Shown: positions 58,015 through 64,000 of the stretch, one piece after another | How the letters are laid out: every line of letters starts with the position of its first letter | How positions within the stretch are numbered: the stretch's first letter is position 1 | NCBI RefSeq assembly: GCF_021952865.1 | Contig: NZ_CP040792.1 | Location: forward strand, 2,480,001 to 2,544,000 | Reading direction: 5' to 3' | Origin: Clavibacter californiensis | GTDB lineage: Bacteria; Actinomycetota; Actinomycetes; Actinomycetales; Microbacteriaceae | DNA length: 64,000 nt | Notes under the pieces: model-generated | What the model saw: the letters and a program-made list of their open reading frames with translations, nothing else | Databases searched by the model: none | Told to the model about the DNA's origin: nothing | Position numbers and translations under genes: made by a program

Positions 58015-58862
58015 GCGAGCTGCCCTCCTCGGATGGACTGGCTGATGCGGTTGGTGGCGAGCACGACGGCGACCACCACAGCGCCCGGCAGCACGGTGAG
58101 CCACCACGCGGTGGCCACGTAGTCGCGGCCCTCGGCGACGAGGAGGCCCCACTCGGGCGTGGGCGGCGGGGCGCCGTAGCCGAGGAAGCCGAGGGTGGAG
58201 ATCTGCAGGATCGCGGACCCGAACTGGAGCGCCGCGAGCGCGATCACGGGCGTGAGGGAGTTGGGCAGCACGTGCCGGCGGAGCACCTGCGCGAGCGTGC
58301 CGCCGGATCCGTACGCCGCCTCCACGTACTCGCTCACGCGCACCCGCACGACCTCCGCGCGGGAGAGCCGGGCGAACACGGCGATCGAGGTGACGCCCAC
58401 CGCGATCGCGGCGTTCGTGGTGCCGAAGCCCAGCAGGATCACGATGCTGAGGGAGAGCAGCAGCCCGGGGATCGCGAGCAGCACGTCGACGAGCCGCATG
58501 AGGACGTCGTCGACGATGCCGCCGACCGCCCCCGCGACGACGCCGAGCAGCGTCCCGACCACGAGGCCGACGAGCACCGCGACGACCGCGCCCACCACGG
58601 ACTGCGACGCCCCGAACACGACGCGCGTGTAGAGGTCGCGGCCGGTGGAGTCGGTGCCGAACCAGTGCGCGGCGCTCGGCGCCTGCAGGGACGGCGCGAC
58701 GGACGCGGTCGGGCTGCCGGAGGCGAAGAGGCCGGGGACGAGCGCCCACAGCAGCATCACGAGCACGACGAGCACGGGGACGACGAGCCCCCACGCGAGG
58801 CGGGCCCGGCTGGTGGGACGCGCGCGGGGCGCGTCGAGGGTGGCGAGCGTGGTGGCGCTCAT
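58011..58862 (-). CDS. ABC transporter permease (DppC-like)
   Basis: A 283-residue membrane permease with about six helices. APSAAHWFGTDSTGRDLYTRVVFGASQSVVGAVVAV is the classic DppC N-terminal block. The EAA loop is EAAYGSGGTLAQVLRRHVLPNSLTPVIALAALQ, which contacts the ATPase. It forms the translocation pore with the DppB-like subunit. Start ATG 58862 overlaps the upstream gene's stop; its own stop overlaps the ATPase start. Confidence 0.92.
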   Translation of the reverse strand: MSATTLATLDAPRARPTSRARLAWGLVVPVLVVLVMLLWALVPGLFASGSPTASVAPSLQAPSAAHWFGTDSTGRDLYTRVVFGASQSVVGAVVAVLVGLVVGTLLGVVAGAVGGIVDDVLMRLVDVLLAIPGLLLSLSIVILLGFGTTNAAIAVGVTSIAVFARLSRAEVVRVRVSEYVEAAYGSGGTLAQVLRRHVLPNSLTPVIALAALQFGSAILQISTLGFLGYGAPPPTPEWGLLVAEGRDYVATAWWLTVLPGAVVVAVVLATNRISQSIRGGQLA

Positions 58863-59794
58863 CGCGCACCTCCTCTGCGCAGTCGCGCGTCGAGGACCGG
58901 ATAGAGGAGGTCGACCACGAGGTTGATGACGACATAGGCGACGGTGGAGAGCACGACGACGGCGAGCAGCACCGGGCTGTCGCGGCTGGCGACGGCCTGC
59001 ACGGTCAGCTGGCCGACGCCCGCGCGGCCGAACACGGCCTCGGTGACGACGGCCCCGCCGACGAGCTCGCCGAACAGGAGCCCGGCCATGGTGAGCGTCG
59101 GCAGAAGCGCGTTCCGGCCGACCCCGTGGAGGAGCAGCCAGGGCGTGCCGGCGCCGCGGGAGCGCACCACCTGCACGAACGGCATCGCGGAGACGTCGTC
59201 GATGCTGCGGATGAGCACCTGCGCGAGCGGCGCCGCGATCGGCACCGCGATGGTGAGCACCGGGAGGATCAGCGCCTCGCCGGGGCTCGCGCCGATCAGC
59301 GGCACGAGCCCCAGGCGGAACGACAGCACCTGGATGAGGATGATCCCGACCCAGAAGACGGGCAGCGAGACGAGCAGCGGCGGCAGGTCGCGGAAGACGC
59401 GGCGGATCCAGCGGGCGCCGCCGTAGGTCGCGAGGAACGCGATCGGCACGGCCAGCACCACGGCGACCAGGAGGCCGAGCACCGCGAGCACGAGCGTCGA
59501 CGGGATCGCCGTGGCGAGCAGCGTCGACACGGCCGCGCCGCTCTGCACCGAGTACCCGAGCTGCCCCTGCGCGAACGCGGCGGCGGACTCGCCGAGCCGC
59601 ACGATCAGCGGCCGATCGGCCCCGTACGACTCGCGGATCGCGGCGAGCTGGTCCGGCGAGAGGCCGAGCTCGGGGCTGCCGTAGCGGGCGAGCACCGCGT
59701 CGCCGGGGAGCGCCGCGAGCAGCACGTAGGCGACGACGTAGGCGAGCACGAGCACGACGACGGCCTGGCCGGCACGGCGGAGGACGTAGCTCAT
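58859..59794 (-). CDS. ABC transporter permease (DppB-like)
   Basis: A 311-residue permease with six helices. MSYVLRRAGQAVVVLVLAYVVAYVLLAALPGD is the standard DppB start. LSPDQLAAIRESYGADRPLIVR and the EAA region FVQVVRSRGAGTPWLLLHGVGRNALLPTLTMAGLLFGELVGGAVVTEAVF follow. Partner of the DppC-like subunit. It starts 55 bases after the binding-protein gene, behind a palindromic hairpin at 59825-59842, with SD AGGGGGAG before ATG 59794. Confidence 0.92.
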   Translation of the reverse strand: MSYVLRRAGQAVVVLVLAYVVAYVLLAALPGDAVLARYGSPELGLSPDQLAAIRESYGADRPLIVRLGESAAAFAQGQLGYSVQSGAAVSTLLATAIPSTLVLAVLGLLVAVVLAVPIAFLATYGGARWIRRVFRDLPPLLVSLPVFWVGIILIQVLSFRLGLVPLIGASPGEALILPVLTIAVPIAAPLAQVLIRSIDDVSAMPFVQVVRSRGAGTPWLLLHGVGRNALLPTLTMAGLLFGELVGGAVVTEAVFGRAGVGQLTVQAVASRDSPVLLAVVVLSTVAYVVINLVVDLLYPVLDARLRRGGAR

Positions 59795-59824
59795 CGCGCT
59801 CCCCCTCGCCGTGCCGCCCGCCGC

Positions 59825-59842
59825 GCCGTCGCGCGCGACGGC
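59825..59842 (-). terminator. Intra-operon hairpin after the binding-protein gene
   Basis: GCCGTCGCGCGCGACGGC is a perfect 18-base palindrome between the solute-binding-protein stop and the permease start. Such hairpins often stabilise the upstream message, allowing more binding protein than permease. Confidence 0.55.
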
Positions 59843-59849
59843 CGGCGCA

Positions 59850-61502
59850 TCAGCGGTCCAGCCAGACGCCCGCGAAGGTCGGTCGGCCGACCGACTCGGT
59901 GGCGAAGCCCTGCACGTCGCCGCGGAGGCCGTAGACCTGCGGCTCCTCGAACAGCGGCAGCACGTAGGCCTGGTCGGCGATGTGCTGCTGCGCCGCGGCG
60001 GACGCGGCCTGGCGCCCCTCCGTGGTGGGGGCCGACGCGATGGCCGTGAGGAGCGCGTCGAGCTCCGGGTCGGCGATGCTGCCGTCGGACGGGTCGCGGT
60101 TGAGGAGCACGTTCCGGTTGGTCGAGAAGTACTGCGACTTGAGCACGTCGTAGTCGGCGCGGCCGACCATCGAGTGGTAGACCTCGAGCGCGTCCGGGTC
60201 CTGCGAGGCCTTGGTCTGCGCGGCCTGGTCTCCCGAGAACAGCTCGACCTTCACGCCGAGCTCCGCGAGCTGCGACTGGATGAGGGTCACGACCTCCTTG
60301 GAGCGCGGCTGCGGGAGCGCCTCGTTGAAGACGAGCTCCAGGTCCTGCCCGTCCTTCTGGCGCACGCCGCCGGATCCGAGGGTCCAGCCGGCCTCGTCGA
60401 GGAGGGCGGCGGCCTTGTCGGCGTCGTGCTCGTAGGAGGCGGAGGTGTCGACGTAGCCGAGCGCGCTCTTCGCGAGCACGCCCGTCGCGAGCGGGTAGCT
60501 GTCGCTGAAGAGGGTGTCGAGGATCGCCTGGCGGTCGACGCCCGCGATGATCGCCTGCCGCACCCGCACGTCCTCGAGCTGCGGGGTGCGGAAGCGGAGG
60601 TTGAGGCCGTTGTCGACTCCGTTGGTCGCCGCGGCGACGAGCTGCAGGTCGCCGGTGCGGAACTGCGCCTCGTCGGGCGCCTCGATCTGCCGGGCGACGT
60701 CGGCCTGCCCGGAGACGACGGTGCCGACGCGCACGCTGTCCTCGGCGGCGACGATGAGGTCGACCCCGTCGACGAGCGCGCGGCCCTGGCGCTCGGCCTC
60801 GGGCGGCGCCCAGTCGTAGTCCTCGCGGGCTGTGAGGGAGATCTGCGTGCCGACGGCCTCGTCGCCGACCACGAAGGGGCCGCTGCCGATGACCGTCTTC
60901 GCCTGGCCGGGCCCGAAGCCGTCGTCCGCCTTCGCGAGCGTGGAGTCGGAGACGAGCCCCGAGTTGATGGTCGAGGTGGCCTGCGCGAAGCCCGGCGCCG
61001 GTGCCGTGAAGTGAAACTTCACCGTGTCCGCGTCGACGACCTCGCCGCGGTCGTAGTTGTTGATCGCCTCGCTGACGGTGAGCGCGCGGTCGACGTCGCC
61101 CTTGCCGTAGAGGTCGAAGTTCGCGACGACGTTCTCCGCGGTGAGCGGCGTGCCGTCGGAGTAGGTGACGTCGGTGCGGATGTCGAAGGTGTACTCGGTC
61201 GCGTCGGCATTGACCTCGGGCAGCGCCGCCGCGATCCACGGCTCGAGCTCGAGCGTCTCCGGGTCCTGCCAGAGCAGCCGGTCCGTGATGTTGTTGACGA
61301 CGGCGCCGTTCGGGTAGAAGCCGGCGGCCGGCGGGTAGAGCGTCGTCCAGGTCTGCGGCTCGAGGTAGGTGAGCGTGCCGCCGGCCTTCGGTTCGCCGCT
61401 CGCGCCCTGTTCCCCTCCGCCGCCCGCCGAGCACCCGGCCATCAGACCGGTCGCCGCGACGAGGGCGGTGAGGGCGATGACGGGGCGGGGAGGACGAGGC
61501 AT
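59850..61502 (-). CDS. ABC transporter substrate-binding lipoprotein (KPN_01854-like), first gene of the operon
   Basis: A 550-residue family-5 extracellular solute-binding protein. The N-terminus is a lipoprotein signal with lipobox LMAGC (Cys24) and a Gly/Ser/Ala-rich linker. The mature protein contains GGTLTYLEPQTWTTLYPPAAGFYPNGAVVNNITDRLLWQDPETLELEPWIAAALPEVN, DGTPLTAENVVANFDLY and TPQLEDVRVRQAIIAGVDRQAILDTLFSD, all typical of OppA/DppA-type proteins. From memory it resembles the KPN_01854-type binding proteins found with Avi_7169/7170 CMD proteins. The ligand is unknown; such proteins bind peptides, nickel complexes or opines. SD AGGAG precedes ATG 61502. Confidence 0.88.
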   Translation of the reverse strand: MPRPPRPVIALTALVAATGLMAGCSAGGGGEQGASGEPKAGGTLTYLEPQTWTTLYPPAAGFYPNGAVVNNITDRLLWQDPETLELEPWIAAALPEVNADATEYTFDIRTDVTYSDGTPLTAENVVANFDLYGKGDVDRALTVSEAINNYDRGEVVDADTVKFHFTAPAPGFAQATSTINSGLVSDSTLAKADDGFGPGQAKTVIGSGPFVVGDEAVGTQISLTAREDYDWAPPEAERQGRALVDGVDLIVAAEDSVRVGTVVSGQADVARQIEAPDEAQFRTGDLQLVAAATNGVDNGLNLRFRTPQLEDVRVRQAIIAGVDRQAILDTLFSDSYPLATGVLAKSALGYVDTSASYEHDADKAAALLDEAGWTLGSGGVRQKDGQDLELVFNEALPQPRSKEVVTLIQSQLAELGVKVELFSGDQAAQTKASQDPDALEVYHSMVGRADYDVLKSQYFSTNRNVLLNRDPSDGSIADPELDALLTAIASAPTTEGRQAASAAAQQHIADQAYVLPLFEEPQVYGLRGDVQGFATESVGRPTFAGVWLDR

Positions 61503-61584
61503 GGTTCTGCTCCTGCGTGTGCTGTGCGTGGATGGGGTGACACGACTCCAACACGCATGCAGGGTCTTCGCGGGCCCGCGGAAC

Positions 61585-61613
61585 ACGCGGCGTAACGGGG
61601 TGCAACGCGGCGT
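61585..61613. repeat. Two 9-bp direct repeats 20 bp apart upstream of the ABC operon
   Basis: ACGCGGCGT at 61585-61593 and 61605-61613, two helical turns apart, lie 83-111 bases before the binding-protein start in the 214-base divergent region. They are a candidate operator for the operon; no regulator gene is adjacent. Confidence 0.35.
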
Positions 61614-61704
61614 CATGCGGGGAATACCACCCGCGTGCTCGCCGTTGCAGCGCCGGCGTGACGCCTCGCCGCCGTCGGCTCCGCTGCCGGTCGCCCGCTC
61701 CGCC

Positions 61705-61710
61705 TAGGGT
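61705..61710 (+). promoter_or_regulatory. -10 element of a leaderless promoter
   Basis: TAGGGT followed by CTCAGG and ATG 61717. Confidence 0.55.
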
Positions 61711-61716
61711 CTCAGG

Positions 61717-62208
61717 ATGACCGCGCACCCCACCGTCCGTCCCGCCGTGCCCGACGACGCCGACGGGATCGCCGAGGTCCACATCCGCACCTGGCAGGAG
61801 ACGTACGCGCACCTGCTGCCGGCCTCCTACCTCGACGGGCTCGACGTCGTGACGCGCGCGCAGCAGTGGCGCGGCACGCTGACCTCCGCGTCCACGGCGC
61901 CGCCGTTCGTCGCGCTCGACACCGATCGCATCGTCGGCTTCGCGCTCGCGGGACCCGCGCGCGACGAGGATCCGCCACGCCCCTTCCAGCTCTACGCGAT
62001 CAACGTGATCGCCTCCGCCCATGGCACCGGCGCAGGCCAGGCCCTGTTCGACGCGGCCGTCGGCGACTCCCCCGCCTACCTCTGGGCCGCCGACGACAAC
62101 CCGCGCGCGGAGGCGTTCTACCGCCGGAACGGGTTCGCGCGGGACGGCGGGGTGGAGTCGCAGACGTTCCAGGGAGCCGAGATGGTCACGGTGCGGATGG
62201 TGCGGTGA
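61717..62208 (+). CDS. GNAT-family N-acetyltransferase
   Basis: A 163-residue GNAT enzyme. The N-terminal VRPAVPDDADGIAEVHIRTWQETYAHLLPASYLDGL is the typical first part. Motif A is INVIASAHGTGAGQALFDAA (about 93-112), with HGTGAG replacing the usual R/QGxGxG/A pyrophosphate loop, and motif B is NPRAEAFYRRNGF. It transfers an acetyl group from acetyl-CoA to an amine; small molecule or protein target is unknown. Leaderless start at ATG 61717. It ends at a bidirectional hairpin. Confidence 0.88.
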   Translation: MTAHPTVRPAVPDDADGIAEVHIRTWQETYAHLLPASYLDGLDVVTRAQQWRGTLTSASTAPPFVALDTDRIVGFALAGPARDEDPPRPFQLYAINVIASAHGTGAGQALFDAAVGDSPAYLWAADDNPRAEAFYRRNGFARDGGVESQTFQGAEMVTVRMVR

Positions 62209-62213
62209 GGGTG

Positions 62214-62242
62214 CCCGGGCGGCCGTCGTGGGACCGCCCGGG
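62214..62242. terminator. Bidirectional hairpin terminator
   Basis: Nine-pair stem CCCGGGCGG / CCGCCCGGG (62214-62222 with 62234-62242) between convergent stops at 62208 and 62249. Confidence 0.55.
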
Positions 62243-62248
62243 AGTCGG

Positions 62249-63562
62249 TCACATCGTGTTCCAGTGGAAGTCGCCGTTGCGGTCGGCGCCCTTGCCACCG
62301 CACTTGTAGCTCCGGCCGTTGGCAGCCTGTGCCACCTGCCCGACCTGCGACGGAGAGCAGTATGTCCCGGGGCCGATCAGCCCGGTCTGCTGCGCCGGCT
62401 CGGGAGCCGGGGCGGCCGGAGCCGGGGCGGGAGCAGGAGCGACGGGCGCCGGAGCGGGAGCAGCCGGCTGCTGGACGGGCGCGGGCGCGACCGTCGGCGC
62501 GACCGTGGGCTCGGGCGTCGGGGTCGGGGCGGGCGCCAGCAGCGTGAGCGTCACGGTGGATCCGGCATCGGTGCGCGATCCCGCGACCGGGCTCTGCGAC
62601 TTCACCGTCATGCCGTCGGTGGCGCTCGGCACTCAACCCGACTCGAGCACGAACTGGACGACGTAGCCGGCCTCGCGCAGGAGCGCGCGGGCGTCCGTCG
62701 CGGTCTTCGCGTTGACGTCCTCGACGATGTGGACCACGGGTGTCGGCGACGCGGTGGGCGTCGGGGTGGGCGACGGCGTCGGGCTCGCGCTGGCGGAGAT
62801 CGCCTCGGCCTGGCGCGGAGCGGGAGCGGACGCCGCCACCGGTACCGTGGCCCCGATGACGATGAGCACGGCCGCGCCCAGGGCGGCGACGCCGTTGCGC
62901 GAACGGGTCGTCAGGACGGGGATCCAGCTGCGATGGCCCGTGGCGTACGGGTAGAGAGCAGTGGCGATCCCGACGAGGCCGAGCGAGACGAACATGCCGC
63001 CGAAGCCGCCGAGGGCAGTGATGATCAGCACGGCCAGCGCCACGACGGACGCGACGACCCACGTGGTCGCCGGGTGGCGGCTCGGCCGGGTGTCGGTGAT
63101 CACGGAGGCAGGAGCCGCAGGAGCGACCGGCGCCGTGACGGCAGCCTGTCGCGGGGGTACCGGCATCGCGACGGTCGCCGCAGCCGCGCGGGCGCTCTTC
63201 TCCCGAGCTGCCGCCTCACGCTCCGTCGCCTTCGCCTGCATGGCCGCCTCGCGCTGCGCGACCTTCGCGGCGCGCTGCTGCTCGGCCTCCGCGGCACGCA
63301 CGGCCTTCGCCTGCGCGGCCTCGGCGGCCCGCATCGCCTTGTGGTGCGCGGCCTCGGCGGCCCGCGCGTTCCGCGCGGCCTCGACCTGCTGCGACGCGGC
63401 GACGGCCGCCGTCGCGGCTGCGCTCGAGGCCGGCGCCTGCGTCGCGGTGGGCTGCACCATCGGCGCGACGTGGTGCGTCCACACAGATCCGTCCCAGTAG
63501 CGGAGCTGCCCGGATCCGTCGGGGAACCAGCCGGCAGAAGCGGCAGAGGGGACGTCGGGCAT
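62249..63562 (-). pseudogene. DUF2510/PASTA membrane protein gene interrupted by an in-frame TGA
   Basis: From ATG 63562 the frame encodes a DUF2510 domain (AGWFPDGSGQLRYWDGSVWTHH, about 10-31) and a long Ala/Glu/Lys coiled-coil-like segment (about 50-125). Three membrane helices and a proline/threonine spacer follow. The start of a PASTA domain (VVHIVEDVNAKTATDARALLREAGYVVQFVLESG) is reached before TGA at 62633-62635. The same frame then continues VPSATDGMTVKSQSPVAGSRTDAGSTVTLTL, which completes the PASTA domain. A Pro/Ala repeat and a short C-terminal module with two Cys (TYCSPSQVG…RSYKCGG…HW) close the gene. The stop thus cuts a PASTA domain in the middle; CGA to TGA is the simplest cause. 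Truncated product: 309 residues. Confidence 0.75.
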
Positions 63563-63770
63563 GGAGCTCCTCGGGTGCGTGCCGCGGCGAAGGGGTAAGC
63601 GGCAGGTGGTGCCGTCGAGTGACGACGCCTGAGGCTATGAGCGCGCTCTCGAGGACGTAAGCCCTCTCTTGGGGGGAAAGGGCGCGACAGTCGGCCGACA
63701 CCCGCCCTAACGCCGACTCGACGGCTTCGACCAGACGCCGCTTGCAACTCCTAGCCGTTGCGCACGCCAC

Positions 63771-64000
63771 TTACGCCAGATCGCTAAAAGTAATCGACTT
63801 AAAAATACTATCGTCATTGGACAACCAGCGGCCAATAAAATCTTTTACATTGGCCGAAAGGTCCATGTCCGCAATCGTGTTCTCAACCGGGGCCTCAAGC
63901 CTTTGAAAGGTTTCTAGGTAGGAACGCCGTAGGCCATCATCTGCGACCGCCCGCATCCTCCTGCGGCCCCCACCCGCCAATATTGTCTCCACTGGAGCGA
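63771..64000 (-). CDS. C-terminal part of an unknown protein in an AT-rich stretch (partial)
   Basis: The frame is open to the right edge and ends at TAA 63771-63773, giving at least 76 residues (…TIADMDLSANVKDFIGRWLSNDDSIFKSITFSDLA). Bases 63781-63900 are about 45% GC (54 of 120 counted), against about 73% elsewhere. AT-ending codons are frequent, so this gene is probably of foreign origin. GTG 63990-63992 is a possible start, but the open frame upstream makes a longer protein more likely. I do not recognise the family. The 208 bases before it show no clear tRNA or att site. Confidence 0.5.
   Translation of the reverse strand, partial: APVETILAGGGRRRMRAVADDGLRRSYLETFQRLEAPVENTIADMDLSANVKDFIGRWLSNDDSIFKSITFSDLA

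Noticed and set aside
59825-59842. Palindrome as a regulator binding site
   Set aside because: Its position right after the binding-protein stop and before the permease fits an mRNA-stabilising hairpin better than an operator.
63563-63770. tRNA gene or attachment site next to the AT-rich edge
   Set aside because: No cloverleaf or T-loop sequence could be recognised, and no repeated flank is visible inside the window.
1-64000. CRISPR array, insertion sequence or prophage genes
   Set aside because: No regularly spaced repeats, transposase, integrase or phage structural motifs were seen.

Overview
This 64 kb window is a gene-dense, high-GC (roughly 73%) stretch of actinobacterial chromosome. 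Leaderless promoters of the TAGnnT type, ATGA/GTGA start-stop overlaps, a large excess of the hexamer GGATCC, DUF2510, Stealth and mycothiol-era DinB-type proteins, and secreted trypsin-like proteases all point to Microbacteriaceae, most plausibly a Clavibacter-like plant-associated species. The genus is an inference; no rRNA or other phylogenetic marker is present. I see no tRNA, rRNA, CRISPR array, transposase or prophage gene, and no gene-free stretch longer than about 300 bases.

Left part (1-12000): a partial Nudix hydrolase, an LRV-repeat protein, an MDR-type oxidoreductase, a Pr6Pr membrane protein, a frameshifted unknown gene, a secreted flavin amine oxidase whose domain order is circularly permuted, an S4-domain Hsp15-like protein, a family annotated as 3-methyladenine DNA glycosylase, small unknown genes, and a Stealth-type sugar-phosphate transferase translationally coupled to a J-domain/NERD protein.

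Purine and molybdoenzyme region (12127-25849): a xanthine-dehydrogenase-like FAD subunit and a fused [2Fe-2S]-molybdenum subunit face an APC permease and an XdhC-type maturation factor. Next come guanine deaminase, a MocA-like molybdenum-cofactor nucleotidyltransferase, a SufU-like Fe-S scaffold and a gamma-glutamyltransferase. Together these look like a purine or heteroaromatic salvage and catabolism module with its own cofactor-loading proteins.

Middle (25951-46752): mixed housekeeping and accessory metabolism. It includes two drug or solute exporters (DHA2 MFS, ThrE-type), LLM oxidoreductase, NAD(P)H-hydrate epimerase, quinone oxidoreductase, YtcJ-like amidohydrolase with a PaiB-like regulator, acyl-CoA synthetase, perhydrolase-like alpha/beta hydrolase, Nudix hydrolase, M20 amidohydrolase and DoxX. 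A secreted hydrolase strongly resembles bacterial cutinases/PET hydrolases. A pair of paralogous membrane proteins includes one member interrupted by an in-frame TGA.

Right part (46791-64000): an organosulfur-type monooxygenase pair (DszC-like and NtaA-like), two tandem secreted serine proteases, an MHS-family symporter, and then an eight-gene minus-strand operon (53354-61502). That operon holds a solute-binding lipoprotein, two permeases, a dual ATPase, an LLM monooxygenase, two AhpD/CMD-domain proteins and a VOC protein. It is the least understood complete system in the window. The window closes with a DUF2510/PASTA protein broken by an in-frame TGA and an abrupt drop to about 45% GC at the right edge, which suggests the border of an acquired island.

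Three genes carry single-base disruptions (frameshift near 2760, TGA at 44610-44612, TGA at 62633-62635). They are either young pseudogenes or sequencing errors.
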